A DNA stretch of 64,000 nt. It comes from Neoarius graeffei (Eukaryota; Chordata; Actinopteri; Siluriformes; Ariidae). The stretch covers positions 36,093,964 through 36,157,963 of the forward strand of contig NC_083582.1 of the NCBI RefSeq assembly GCF_027579695.1, written 5' to 3'. Below, piece after piece: positions 1 through 10,288 of this stretch (the stretch's first letter is position 1; the number at the start of each line of letters is the position of its first letter). Made by a program: the position numbers and the translations under genes. The notes beneath the pieces were generated by a model, which was not told where the DNA came from, did not search any database, and saw nothing but the letters and a program-made list of their open reading frames with translations.

Positions 1-135
1 TGATTTCCCCTGGAGTGAGGATACTGAAAAATATGTCATGGTTGTCGTTCTCAGTGTCCCGGCTGTAGCTCGTATGAAAAATACGAGTAGCGTATTTCCC
101 AGTAAAGCACTCGTGTCTATATAATATGTATTACT
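1..135. repeat. Dispersed repeat, partial, tail of the hairpin family at 30.3-31.3 kb
   Basis: The first 130 bases align by eye with 31190-31290: both hold GAAAAATATGT, a CTCACTGTCC-like core, GTATGAAAAA and GTATTTCCCAGTAAA. The left end is cut by the window. No coding capacity is seen. The rest of the stretch to about 540 is plain AT-rich sequence in which I recognise nothing. Confidence 0.5.
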
Positions 136-540
136 TAGAATGCTTACAAAGGGAACTCAAACCCATACAAGTCTCATGAGTCTTACAAATTTGTTGTTTG
201 TTCAAGATTGTTGGATGTTTTACAATTACAACATTGAGGACATCATATGATGTAGCATGGAAAGCCCAGGTGCTGCTGAGCCAGATGCCATAAGCTGATT
301 TGTTAGCTGAAGGTTTGCTAGCTAAATGTGTCCATTATAGGCAACTCATCATTAAGAACATGAACTACTGTTTCGGGGTCATTCATTTTACTTCAGCACT
401 CATACTGTTATTAAAGCAGTGCTCTTTTACCATCGGACACCAAGAGATGTCAGTATTTCTCTGTCGGTCGCAACATGTTCATTTTGTGTATCTATGAGGC
501 AAAGATTGTGTTTGTTATTAAGTCTATCAATTTTGTTGGA

Positions 541-750
541 GGTTACGTTTTTGTCTCCATTTGTTTGTTTGTCTGTTCCCAATGTAACTCAAAAAGTATT
601 GGACAAATTTTGATGAAATTCTGAGGAAAGGTGAGCCATGGGCCAAAGAACAACTGATTAGATTTTGATGCAAATCCAGATATGTGTGTAGAGCCAGAAT
701 TTGTTTTCCTGTTCCTTACGCAACTCAAAAAGTAGTGAACAGATTTGGAT
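541..750. repeat. Degenerate dispersed repeat with internal duplication
   Basis: Two related blocks (CAACTCAAAAAGTA / GTAACTCAAAAAGTAT, each followed by a GGATGAATTTTGGTG-like phrase) sit about 130 bases apart. The phrase TGGGCCAAAGAACAACTGAT recalls a common fish interspersed repeat. No ORF of note is present. The family is not identified. Confidence 0.4.
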
Positions 751-797
751 GAATTTTGGTGTACAGCTTTAGTATTATCCTAGGTTCAGGTGATATA

Positions 798-1262
798 GTC
801 ATCCTGGGTATGACTTTAAAGTGCAACCAGTGGGGAGTCTCAGGTCCAGGAGGACTTGAGTATTGGGGAAAGAGGTGTTACCATTGCCCTTAATCACCAT
901 TGCTCCCAGGTCTGCTTGGACCTGGAGTCGTAGCACCTGCCTGGGTTCCAGCTATGGGTTAAATAGTACATCACCAATAAGGTGCTGGCAGCAGGGAGCT
1001 TTTCGGTGCAGCGTGGCAGATGAACCCAACAGGGTCAATGGCACACCACCAGATGGCATGTGGAAGAGCCACTCAAATGGCCAATGGACGGCATCTCCTG
1101 GCAAGCAAGTCAGTTGTCACTTCGGGGCGACTTCCATACCCGTCAGGTCTGTGGCACTTTTGTGCACCACTTGGCATCAGGTCTGGAGGTCCAGAGAGAC
1201 AACACGATGGGTGCACGACATTGATTGTTTAACCTTACTGTGCAAGGCATTTCATTAGGAGA
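798..1262 (+). repeat. Dispersed repeat family A, copy 1
   Basis: About 460 bases nearly identical to 6226-6690 (see copy 2): same order of GGACTTGAGTATTGGGGAAA, GGTTCCAGCTATGGGTTAAA, AAGGTGCTGGCAGCAGGG and TGGCACACCACCAGATGGCA. No transposase or RT motif is visible, and open frames in it are not conserved between copies. It could be an LTR or a non-autonomous element. The 240 bases after it hold nothing I recognise. Confidence 0.6.
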
Positions 1263-1510
1263 GGAGAATACCGTAAGTCTGGTGCACTCTGGTGCAGGCC
1301 TTGCGGCCCATCTGCGTTTCTGCGCATCCTAACGAAGCAGTCATCATCGCTAGCGATGGACAGCCAACGACGAGGTTCAGGTGATTTGATTTTGATGTTG
1401 ATAATATGTGACTTGGTGGAGGTATGCACCAAGTATCGACCAAATACCCTTCTAGTATTCAGCATAACTTAATGTCATATCAATAAAGTACATAGTTTTA
1501 CAAACCAGTT

Positions 1511-1860
1511 ATCTCATCTCATTATCTCTAGCCGCTTTATCCTGTTCTACAGGGTCGCAGGCAAGCTGGAGCCTATCCCAGCTGACTACGGGCAAAAGGC
1601 GGGGTACACCCTGGACAAGTCATCACAGGGCCAACACATAGACACAGCCATTCACACCTACAGTCAATTTAGAATCACCAGTTAACCTAACCTGCATGTC
1701 TTTGGACTGTGGGGGAAACCAGAGCACCCGGAGGAAACCCACGCAGACACGGGGAGAACATGCAAACCCCGCACAGAAAGGCCCTCACCAGCCGCGGGGC
1801 TCGAACCCGGACCCTCTTGCTGTAAGGTAACAGCGCTAACCACTACACCACCGTGCCACC
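1511..1860 (-). mobile_element. tRNA-derived SINE (DANA/Mermaid-like), minus strand
   Basis: Near full-length copy. On the minus strand it starts with a tRNA-like head (GTGGTGTAGTGGTTAGCGCT as A box, GGGTTCGAGCCCC as B box). It continues with the core TTTGCATGTTCTCCCCGTGT and CCAAAGACATGCAGGTTAGG and ends in a GAGATAATGAGAT tail. It has a small deletion in the middle. No clear target-site duplication; it abuts a CATCAT/AATAAT tract. Confidence 0.85.
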
Positions 1861-1989
1861 TGCACCAAAGATCATCATCATCAATAATAATCATCAATAA
1901 TAATAATAATAAGTGTTGCCAGCTAAAACAAACCTTGCCCAGTTGCACTTATGATGAATATGAAGGAAGATCACACACACACACAAAAA

Positions 1990-2060
1990 AAGATTTTGAC
2001 CTTTTTGGTGACCTTGACTGTGATTTGACCTTGTGTGTGAATATACTTGACCAATAAACA
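1990..2060. repeat. Fragment of the dispersed repeat also at 2200-2415
   Basis: The phrase TTTTGACCTTTTTGGTGACC recurs at 2215 in slightly changed form, so this looks like a second fragment of the same family. No coding signal. Confidence 0.35.
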
Positions 2061-2084
2061 TGGTTCTGATTCTGATTCTCATTC

Positions 2085-2185
2085 GCACACCGTACTACTC
2101 TCAGCCAATCAGAACACACCGTAGTACTCTCAGCCAATCAGAACACACCGTACTACTCTCAGCCAATCAGAACACATCTGAAAGA
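2085..2185 (+). repeat. Three tandem 32-bp units, each with a CCAAT box
   Basis: The unit CACACCGTACTACTCTCAGC followed by CAATCAGAA is repeated three times with a period of 31-32 bases. Each unit carries AGCCAATCAGA, a good match to the NF-Y (CCAAT-binding factor) consensus. It lies about 1.8 kb upstream of the bicc1 start codon. Regulatory use is only a possibility. Confidence 0.7.
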
Positions 2186-2199
2186 ATAAGAATGAAGAT

Positions 2200-2415
2200 A
2201 TCGCGAAAAAACGATTTAGACCTTTTTGGTGCCCTTGACCAGATGACCCTCAAAATGTTGGCGGTTCTAATTGAGACCAATACCCATCTATCCTGAAAGT
2301 TTCATGAAGACTGGTCCAGCCGGTTCATCCGTAATATCATTAACAAAAAAACAAAGAAACCCCACCGAAAACAATATTTCGCCCCCTGGTGGACTCCGTC
2401 CCGGGCGAGGTAATC
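2200..2415. repeat. Dispersed fish repeat ending in GGCGAGGTAA
   Basis: Contains GAGACCAATACCCATC, GAAAGTTTCATGAAGA, AAAGAAACCCCACCGAAAAC and CGCCCCCTGGTGGACTCCGT. I recall this series from a common interspersed repeat in fish genomes. No transposase motif is present. It runs straight into the ATC microsatellite. Confidence 0.45.
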
Positions 2416-2704
2416 ATCATCATCATCATCGTCGTCAATCATTATCACTGATAACAACAGTAATAATCATCATCATCAATCATCAATAATAATAATCATC
2501 ATCAATCGTCATCAATAATCATCATCATCATCATCATCATCATCAATAATCAATCATCATCATTAATAATAATAAGAAGAATCATCATCAATCATCTCAT
2601 CTCATTATCTCTAGCCGCTTTATCCTGTTCTAATAATAAGAATCATCATCGTCATCATCAATAATAATAATAATAATAAGAATCATCATCATTATCAATC
2701 ATCA

Positions 2705-2740
<36 letters not shown>

Positions 2741-2801
2741 CATCATCATCAATAATAATAACAATAATAATAATCATCATCATCAACCATCAAGCATCAT
2801 C

Positions 2802-2832
<31 letters not shown>

Positions 2833-3282
2833 TCATCATCATCGATAATAATCATCAATCATGATCAATAATCATCATCATCATCAATCATCAATAATAA
2901 TAATCATCATCATTAATTATTATTAATAATATTATTATTAATATTATTGTTGATGATGATTATTACTACTACTGATGATGATTATCAATAATAATAATAA
3001 TCAATCATCATCATCAGTAATAATAATCATCAATAATAATCATCATCATCAACCATCAAGCATCATCAATAATAATAATATCATCATCGATAATAATCAT
3101 CAATCATGATCAATAATCGTCATCATCATCAATAATAATCATCATCAGTAGTAATAATAATCATCATTAATTATTATTATTATTATTATTATTATTATTG
3201 ATGATTGATGATGATGATGATGATTATTATTACTACTACTGATGATGATTATCAATAATAATAATAATAATCAATCATCATC

Positions 3283-3331
<49 letters not shown>

Positions 3332-3404
3332 TCATCATCGATAATAATCATCAATCATGATCAATAATCGTCATTATCATCAGTAGTAATAATAATCATC
3401 ATTA

Positions 3405-3443
<39 letters not shown>

Positions 3444-3499
3444 ATTATTATTGATGATGATTATTACTACTACTGATGATGATGATGATGATGATGATC

Positions 3500-3541
<42 letters not shown>
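2416..3541. repeat. 1.1 kb compound ATC/AAT satellite with higher-order units
   Basis: Almost only AAT, ATC and their reverse complements. A block of about 240-260 bases recurs roughly three times, marked each time by TCATCAATCATGATCAATAA, CATTAATTATTATT and TACTACTACTGATGATGATT. Arms of opposite polarity (ATCATC then GATGAT) could fold back. It ends about 390 bases upstream of the bicc1 start codon. Confidence 0.9.
2596..2632 (-). mobile_element. SINE 3' end fragment inside the satellite
   Basis: CATCTCATCTCATTATCTC then TAGCCGCTTTATCCTGTTCT is exactly the 3' terminus of the tRNA SINE found elsewhere in the window, minus strand, and nothing more of the element is present. It is either a strongly 5'-truncated insertion or a remnant left by satellite expansion. 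Confidence 0.8.
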
Positions 3542-3544
3542 CCA

Positions 3545-3868
3545 TCCTGATGATGTAGTTCTTCACTCTTGCTTGTGTCTGAGCTCTCAGTCTCCTCCAG
3601 AAGCAGCAGTTCGCCTTCCGTTAACTTGGTGTCGCAGTGGTTCAGAGCGCGCGCGCCCCGGTCCCGGTGTCCCGCTCAGCAGTTCCTCAGAAGGGCGGCG
3701 CTCTTCTCCCGAGCAGCAGTTAAAGAGCGCGCGCCCGACCCGAGCGGCCCGAGCGCAATGACTCGCGCGCCTTCTTCACGCCACGGGAGCTTAACGGGAC
3801 CGCGGCCGATGCGAGGAGCACGTTAACGCTTGAAGAGCGCTCGTGGGTATTGCGCGCACGCGTCTATC

Positions 3869-3899
<31 letters not shown>

Positions 3900-3930
3900 G
3901 CATTGGGCCGGTGGGCAGCACGCGGACACC
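3545..3930 (+). promoter_or_regulatory. bicc1: CpG-rich promoter region and 5' UTR of bicc1
   Basis: GC and CpG content rises sharply against the AT-rich flanks, with runs such as GAGCGCGCGCGCCCCGGTCC. The block continues into coding exon 1, as expected of a vertebrate CpG-island promoter. No TATA box is obvious and the transcription start cannot be fixed from sequence alone. Short ORFs in this block are chance reading of GC-rich DNA. Confidence 0.7.
3868..3899. repeat. (GT)n(GC)n alternating purine-pyrimidine tract in the 5' UTR
   Basis: About 30 bases of strictly alternating purine and pyrimidine, GT repeats followed by GC repeats, end 32 bases before the start codon. Such tracts favour left-handed Z-DNA and vary in length. 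Confidence 0.85.
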
Positions 3931-4129
3931 ATGGCCGCCGGGCGCAGCTCGGTGAGCGGGATCATGCAGCAGCAGCAGCAGCCCGAGGCGCCGAGCTCCA
4001 GTGACTCCCCGCCGCCGCACGGCTCCGAGGACGAGGAGCAGCACAGCGGAGCGGCGGCGCCCCACGACCCCGAGTGGACCGAGGAGAGGTTCCGGGTCGA
4101 CCGCAAGAAGCTCGAGCTCATGCTCTTAG
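3931..4129 (+). CDS. bicc1: bicc1 coding exon 1 (Bicaudal-C N-terminus)
   Basis: Codes for residues 1-66 plus one base of codon 67. BICC1 is a cytoplasmic RNA-binding protein with N-terminal KH domains and a C-terminal SAM domain; it controls mRNA translation and decay and is needed for kidney tubule and left-right development. The exon reads MAAGRSSV, a short glutamine run from five CAG codons, an acidic Ser/Pro-rich stretch, then DPEWTEERFRVDRKKLELML. The last part is colinear with vertebrate BICC1 (PEW-EERFRVDRKKLE-ML). The start is the first ATG in frame and has a strong context, ACCATGG; a second in-frame ATG lies at codon 12. The donor is TTAG/GTAAAA and leaves phase 1. The distal N-terminus is poorly conserved, as usual. 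Paralogue (bicc1a or bicc1b) cannot be told. Confidence 0.93.
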
Positions 4130-4785
4130 GTAAAAGTTCTGCTCATGACCTGAATAATAAAAGAAGAAGAAGAAGAGAAAAAAAAACAGTCTGCTGCTGT
4201 GGATGCCTTGGTTACTAACTGCATGCTTCCACACTGAGTAGTTTGCCAGATGTTCGAGCCTTAAACTAAATACAGAAGTAAGGCCACGTCCATACTGCAG
4301 CACGACATGGAAAAAACTCTCATAAACAGTACTTTTTCTAGGTATAAACAGCATTATTGTGCCATTCAGGGCGCTATGACGCACTGTTCGGGTTGAGAAT
4401 AACACAATGAGGTTTCTATACTGCTTTTAAAACACTGTCTCTCCCTCCATTCCTCCACACTCAGTCCTGTTTATTACCACTGATCATTTTAAAGAAGAGT
4501 GGTTTGATTGTGGAGTTCTCACTTATGCTTCATTTCCCATCACCTTTATCTGCCTCCTAAGGCCCAAGCTGTTTTTTTTACATGCATTTTTTTATTTCTT
4601 TTTGCTATTTGGGCTTATTAGAACCTGATTAGAATAAAAACTAAGCATCATCTTTTGATAAGATGTACTTTTAGAGAAAAAGTATGTCCACATATGTGGA
4701 TTCTTGTTCCGAATTTCCATAAAGTGCTGTCCACGCATGTGACCGCTAAGCCCTAGGAGGTTAAACAAGCTTATAGGTTTCTTAT

Positions 4786-5125
4786 TCGTGCATGGCACGG
4801 CAAGAAGGTTCTGGGTTCGAGCCCAGTGGCCTACGGGGGCCTTTCTGCATGAAGTTTGCATGTTCTCTCTCCCCGTGTCTGCGTGGGTTTCCTCCGGGTA
4901 GGTGCTCTGGTTTCCCTCACAGTTCAAAGACATGCAGTTAGGTTAACCGACTGCTCTAAGTTGTCCGTAGGTGTGTGTGGTTGTTTCCCAAGCCCAGAAA
5001 TGGGAGGGTTGCGGCAAGAAGGGCATCTGGTGTAAAACTATGCTCCAATTAATATGACACGTCGATCAATAGGGTCTACATGGACCCTGACCTGGCAACA
5101 GGGCTGGATAGGGGAGAAGATGATA
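4786..5125 (+). mobile_element. DANA-type SINE, older subfamily
   Basis: Starts with a damaged tRNA-like head (GGTTCTGGGTTCGAGCCCAG keeps the B box). The shared core TTTGCATGTTCTC, GTGGGTTTCCTCCGGGT and CAAAGACATGCAGTTAGGTT follows. The 3' body differs from the other copies: GGGTTGCGGCAAGAAGGGCATCTGG then GTGTAAAACTATGC, like the zebrafish DANA 3' part. It is diverged, so an old copy. Confidence 0.75.
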
Positions 5126-6225
5126 ACGATAGGGTTCTTATTCAACACTAATGTCATCTCTGGATGGTTTTTCCTAACCGCATGTTTGTTGGTTTGTTTG
5201 TTTGTTGATTTTCACATCAACTTTACAACTTAGAAAAAAAGGCATTCACGTTTGTTTTATTCTACCTTTATTTTTTATCCAGGAGTACTGAAAACATTTC
5301 CATTGATGTCCTTTTCCCCACTTTTGTTTACACTAAAGGATTTATTTTCCACACAGAAGCCACATAGGCGATTATGTAATATATTGTTTGTTAATAACAA
5401 CATTATTTCTTACTCTAGTAATGAAATCTGCTGCATAGAATTCATTAAAAGCGTCATTGCTTTGATGTGAGCATCCTGACCATGACTCAGTCACTCAGTA
5501 TTCGAGGTAGCGGCAATATTTCTGTTCATGTTGCATTCATTTGTATCTTTAACTAGATAACATTAATATTAACATTAAAGCTTCAGTGTGTGTGTGTGTT
5601 TTTTTTTTTTTAAATTCATTGCAATCATGGCCTTTGTGGTGTAATTACGAAACCATATTTTTATCCATATTGCGCAGACCTTGCCAATAGGAGTCAGTGT
5701 TGAAATGCACAGTCCACGAGACAATCACAAATGCTTTTATGAGTTGTTTTGCTGCTTTATTTTCTCACGAAATGCTTTGTTTTGATTCATCGTTTGGATA
5801 AGGTCATCAGATTTGCTGATGATGCTGCACTTTATCGATAAACGCTTGTCACTGGGGTAGCAGAGACTCCCTTAAAGGTAAACTAAATTTCACGGACCTC
5901 AGTATAGATGTTTCATTTGTACAATAATGTTTTTGGGTTTTTTTTTTCTAGATATCAGATTCATAAGGCTTTCTCTTCCTGAACTTTCCACTGACTAACA
6001 CATTAGGTCCAAGTGGCTTGTGATTTGTAACTTAAAAAAAAAATCAGGACCCCATGACTGTGCTTCACAGACCCCACTGTTGATATGTACGTCTTTTATA
6101 TTTATACCTTTAATTCAAGGACCTAGAGAATATAGTGTACCTCCTTTAAACTCTCACTCACTGTTGTACATGTTAGGGTACTGTGACAATGTAATAGTGT
6201 TGGCAATGCGTCTAGGTACAGTCCT
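5126..6225. other. Intron sequence, nothing recognised
   Basis: AT-rich DNA with short homopolymers (T runs near 5600 and 5940). No ORF with family resemblance, no repeat shared with the rest of the window that I could see. Confidence 0.5.
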
Positions 6226-6690
6226 GGGTATGACTTTAAACTGCAACTGGTGGGGTGAGTCTCAGGTCCAGGAGGACTTGAGTATTGGGGAAAGTGGTGT
6301 TACCATTGCCCTTAATCACCATTGCTCTCAGGTCTGCTTGGACCTGAAGTGGTAGCACCTGCCTGGGTTCCAGCTATGGGTTAAATCGTACATCACCAAT
6401 AAGGTGCTGGCAGCAGGGCGCTTTTTGGTGCAGTGTGGCAGATGAACCCAACAGGGTCAATACCACACCACCAGATGGCATGCAGAAGAGCCACTCAAAT
6501 GGCCAATGGACGGCATCCCTTGGCAAGTCAGTTGTCACTGCGGGGCAACTTCCATACCCGTCAGGTCTGTGGCACTTTCGTGCACCACTTGGCATCAGGT
6601 CTGGAGGTCCAGAGAGACAACACGATGGGGGGCACGACATTGTTTGTCTTACCTTATTGTGCAAGGTGCTTCGTTAGGAGATGAGAATAG
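6226..6690 (+). repeat. Dispersed repeat family A, copy 2
   Basis: Matches 798-1262 over its whole length with few substitutions and a 4-base indel (AAGCAAGTCAG versus CAAGTCAG). Both copies are in the same orientation and about 5.4 kb apart, on either side of bicc1 exon 1. Both end at a TTAGGAGA-GAGAATA phrase. Confidence 0.65.
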
Positions 6691-6769
6691 TATGGGAGAG
6701 CTCACGAGGCCAGATGTTCCGTGGCGGCTCGGCCGGGCCATTCTCTGTTGCTCTGGTGCAGGCTTCGTA

Positions 6770-6930
6770 GAGCAACGTGCTGTACAACATACCCAGAGCA
6801 GCCCAGAGAGCAGTTTAGGGTTAGGTGCCTTGCACAATGGCACTTCAGCCGTTCCTGCTGGTCTAGGGAATCAAACCAGCAATCTTTAGGTCCAAAAGCT
6901 GCTTTTCTAACCATTAAGCCATGCCCTCCC
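6770..6930 (+). repeat. Dispersed repeat family D, short copy
   Basis: Shares CCCAGAGCAGCC, GAGAGCAGTT-AGG-TTAGGTGC, GGCACTTCAGCC, TTCCTGCTGGTC and GCTGCTTTTCTAACCATTAA with 12500-12690 and 53230-53405. Family unnamed; probably a SINE or MITE. Confidence 0.65.
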
Positions 6931-6934
6931 TCAA

Positions 6935-8465
6935 CCAGTGCAGACCTTTGAACCTTTTTAACACAGGAGAAAGTTGCTATGACTCCTCATGCAAACGTAT
7001 ACCAAAAAAAAACAAAAACAGTTGTAAATGAACTGGTTTGACTGACAGTTTTTTCCATTCCGCAGTGATATTTGAAAGGACCATATTAAAAATGTACTGC
7101 TCCCTTGCCCAAGGGCCCAACAGTGATTCTTTAGCAGTCCTAGAATGCCTTCTAGTCACGAGAAAAGTCATCGGTGAGGTAATCATCCGAACACAAACTA
7201 TGACCAAACCATGGCACTATAACACCCCTACTGTTCATCTGTAATTCACATTGCATACAAATTTCCTTTTAATATGGACCACAGAGGCTTCATCATTACC
7301 ATACAAGAGAAACTAAGCGTAATGTTTTTTCTGTACTGCTTGTTGCTGGAATGGCATTTGAAAGCAGCTGGAAGAGAGAAGTCTGAGCGAATAACAAGCT
7401 CATCGTGCCAAAGTAAATGTACGTAACTAACTTATGGCTGTATGATTAGATCGATTTATTGTCCGACATAAACCGGAAATTCAGATCACAATTGCTCACC
7501 AGCAGCTTTGATCCAACAGCTGGCACAGCTAAGATTCACAGAGTGATAGATCTGTTGACCAATCCGTCAAAGGTGTATGAAAATAAAGCCCGATGAGGGA
7601 CTTCTTCATAATGTTTAAGCCTTGCCTCAAAGTGTCAAGCACACAGGCATCATGCAGCATGTCCTATCACTACTCTGATGTTTTTGCACTCATTTCTTTG
7701 TTTGGCTTCTGTGTATTCGAGTAGATGTATGCGTGTGAAAGAGAAATTTTCCATTCTCGGGCTTTAAAAGAATTTTTCCCGGCTGCTTCATGTTGCCGCA
7801 GCACTCACTCATCAGCTTAATAGCACTGCACAGCGTTTATTTCTTCAAGCGTTTCAGTGCAAAAGTGTAAGCAGGAACAGGTGCCAACACCATCTAGACC
7901 TTCCGAGCCGATTGATCAATATTCAAGGCTCTCTCTTGTGTCGAGCTCTATTATACAGCTCGGACAGTGACGTTAATTATTTGGCTTTAAAATGGGTTTG
8001 TTTGAATTGGCACTCATGACCAGTGTAGCATTGCGTAGGCTTTGGCGTGCAGTGTCACGGCAGAATGGCACATGCAGCGTTTCTACACTTAAATTTAATT
8101 CAGCTAATTTTTTTTTTTTTTGTCTGCTTCCATTAAACAGTTCAGTCCTGAGTCATTTGGAACATGTAAATTTGGAACATGTAAATTTGTATTCATCATC
8201 TGGGCCCGGAGATGAAACGACACCATCAAGACATGAGAAAGAAAGCATATCTGTCTGTTTCCTGTCAAAGTGTAAGGCTCAGGATGTGCAAATTCTTTAA
8301 GTCAGAGCCTTAGGATGTATGGTAGTGAACTTCTCACGGAAATATTGAGGAGTCAGTTACTGATGGGTTTTACATGGTGAAAGGCAGGCACTCGTTACAT
8401 TCACTGGATTTCATGAGCATAATATGCATTGGTGTAAAATACTGTATGTACATTTAAAAAAAAAA
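6935..8465. other. Intron sequence, nothing recognised
   Basis: Plain intronic DNA with a T run near 8110. A phrase GCCCAAGGGCCCAACAGTG near 7110 recalls a fragment at 59530 (CTAAGGGCCCGACAGTGG), perhaps an old repeat. No coding signal. Confidence 0.45.
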
Positions 8466-8575
8466 CATTGAGTTTTATTCTATCCACATGCACCGGATAT
8501 GAGCAATCGTGCGCTCTGATTGGCTACTCTATTACTAGAATATCAGCTCATATACCGTGAGTAGAGAAAAACAAA

Positions 8576-8635
8576 ATGGCAGAGCGTGTTGCTGAACCAA
8601 CCGAGGATGAAATAAAAACTTTACTTGAAAATTAA
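8576..8635 (+). pseudogene. Short exon ORF in family C copy 1 (Crypton-like N-terminus?)
   Basis: Reads MAERVAEPTEDEIKTLLEN then stops at TAA. After the stop, in a shifted frame, ATEYGIKVFDG and a GTAAG donor follow, now split by the Tc1 insertion. The same protein phrase is kept in the other copies. I recall similar phrases (LLE-K---NTKKATK-GIKVF) from Crypton/KIAA1958-like tyrosine recombinases, but this is memory and not an alignment. Confidence 0.5.
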
Positions 8636-8679
8636 ACCCCCAAAAATGATATAAAAAGCAACAGAATATGGAATAAAAG

Positions 8680-10288
8680 TACAACCCCGATTCCCAAAAA
8701 GTTGGGACAAAGTACAAATTGTAAATAAAAACGGAATGCAATGATGTGGAAGTTTCAAAATTCCATATTTTATTCAGAATAGAACATAGATGACATATCA
8801 AATGTTTAAACTGAGAAAATGTATCATTTAAAGAGAAAAATTAGGTGATTTTAAACTTCATGACAACAACACATCTCAAAAAAGTTGGGACAAGGCCATG
8901 TTTACCACTGTGAGACATCCCCTTTTCTCTTTACAACAGTCTGTAAACGTCTGGGGACTGAGGAGACAAGTTGCTCAAGTTTAGGGATAGGAATGTTAAC
9001 CCATTCTTGTCTAATGTAGGATTCTAGTTGCTCAACTGTCTTAGGTCTTTTTTGTCGTATCTTCCACTTTATGATGCGCCAAATGTTTTCTATGGGTGAA
9101 AGATCTGGACTGCAGGCTGGCCAGTTCAGTACCTGGACCCTTCTTCTATGCAGCCATGATGCTGTAATTGATGCAGTATGTGGTTTGGCATTGTCATGTT
9201 GGAAAATGCAAGGTCTTCCCTGAAAGAGACGTCGTCTGGATGGGAGCATATGTTGCTCTAGAACCTGGATATACCTTTCAGCATTGATGGTGTCTTTCCA
9301 GATGTGTAAGCTGCCCATGCCACACGCACTAATGCAACCCCATACCATCAGAGATGCAGGCTTCTGAACTGAGCGCTGATAACAACTTGGGTCGTCCTTC
9401 TCCTCTTTAGTCCGAATGACACGGCGTCCCTGATTTCCATAAAGAACTTCAAATTTTGATTCGTCTGACCACAGAACAGTTTTCCACTTTGCCACAGTCC
9501 ATTTTAAATGAGCCTTGGCCCAGAGAAGACGTCTGCGCTTCTGGATCATGTTTAGATACGGCTTCTTCTTTGAACTATAGAGTTTTAGCTGGCAACGGCG
9601 GATGGCACGGTGAATTGTGTTCACAGATAATGTTCTCTGGAAATATTCCTGAGCCCATTTTGTGATTTCCAATACAGAAGCATGCCTGTATGTGATGCAG
9701 TGCCGTCTAAGGGCCCGAAGATCACGGGCACCCGGTATGGTTTTCCAGCCTTGACCCTTACGCACAGACAGTCTTCCAGATTCTCTGAATCTTTTGATGA
9801 TATTATGCACTGTAGATGATGATATGTTCAAACTCTTTGCAATTTTACACTGTCGAACTCCTTTCTGATATTGCTCCACTATTTGTCGGTGCAGAATTAG
9901 GGGGATTGGTGATCCTCTTCCCGTCTTTACTTCTGAGAGCTGCTGCCACTCCAAGGTGCTCTTTTCATACCCAGTCATGTTAATGAATTATTGCCAATTG
10001 ACCTAATGAGTTGCAATTTGGTCCTCCAGCTGTTCCTTTTTTGTACCTTTAACTTTTCCAGCCTCTTATTGCCCCTGTCCCAACTTTTTTGAGATGTGTT
10101 GCTGTCATGAAATTTCAAATGAGCCAATATTTGGCATGAAATTTCAAAATGTCTCACTTTCGACATTTGATATGTTGTCTACGTTCTATTGTGAATACAA
10201 TATCAGTTTTTGAGATTTGCAAATTATTGCATTCCGTTTTTATTTACAATTTGTACTTTGTCCCAACTTTTTTGGAATCGGGGTTGTA
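8680..10288 (-). mobile_element. Intact Tc1-like DNA transposon
   Basis: Element 8682-10286 flanked by the TA duplication. The inverted repeats are about 210 bases each and nearly identical. The outer motif is CAACCCCGATTCCCAAAAAG. An inner repeat of the same motif, AAAAAAGTTGGGACAAGG, sits near 8880 and 10090, so the ends have the IR/DR plan of many fish Tc1 elements. It carries one uninterrupted transposase gene. The unoccupied target is seen in family C copy 3 (AAAAGTATTTGATGG), which confirms the boundaries. Confidence 0.95.
8902..9978 (-). CDS. Tc1-like transposase, full length (358 aa)
   Basis: Cut-and-paste transposase of the Tc1/mariner superfamily; it binds the terminal inverted repeats and moves the element into TA sites in the nucleus. 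Two N-terminal helix-turn-helix segments (about residues 28-70, with [19 protein letters not shown], and 85-130) form the DNA-binding part. The catalytic triad is complete: D172 in LWSDESKF, D262 in [10 protein letters not shown] and E297 in [11 protein letters not shown], giving DD34E. MVWGCISA and other family blocks are in place and no stop or frameshift is present. Length is usual for the family (about 340-360 aa). It fills the space between the inverted repeats. It may be competent, but activity cannot be read from sequence. Confidence 0.93.
   Translation of the reverse strand: MTGYEKSTLEWQQLSEVKTGRGSPIPLILHRQIVEQYQKGVRQCKIAKSLNISSSTVHNIIKRFRESGRLSVRKGQGWKTIPGARDLRALRRHCITYRHASVLEITKWAQEYFQRTLSVNTIHRAIRRCQLKLYSSKKKPYLNMIQKRRRLLWAKAHLKWTVAKWKTVLWSDESKFEVLYGNQGRRVIRTKEEKDDPSCYQRSVQKPASLMVWGCISACGMGSLHIWKDTINAERYIQVLEQHMLPSRRRLFQGRPCIFQHDNAKPHTASITASWLHRRRVQVLNWPACSPDLSPIENIWRIIKWKIRQKRPKTVEQLESYIRQEWVNIPIPKLEQLVSSVPRRLQTVVKRKGDVSQW

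Noticed and set aside
1800..1860. Possible tRNA gene (A and B boxes)
   Set aside because: The boxes belong to the SINE head. No cloverleaf with intact acceptor stem could be drawn, and the same head recurs in about ten dispersed copies.
3569..3826. Open frames in the GC-rich block before exon 1
   Set aside because: Their composition is that of CpG-island DNA read by chance; there is no conserved domain and no splice context. The bicc1 start at 3931 explains the block.
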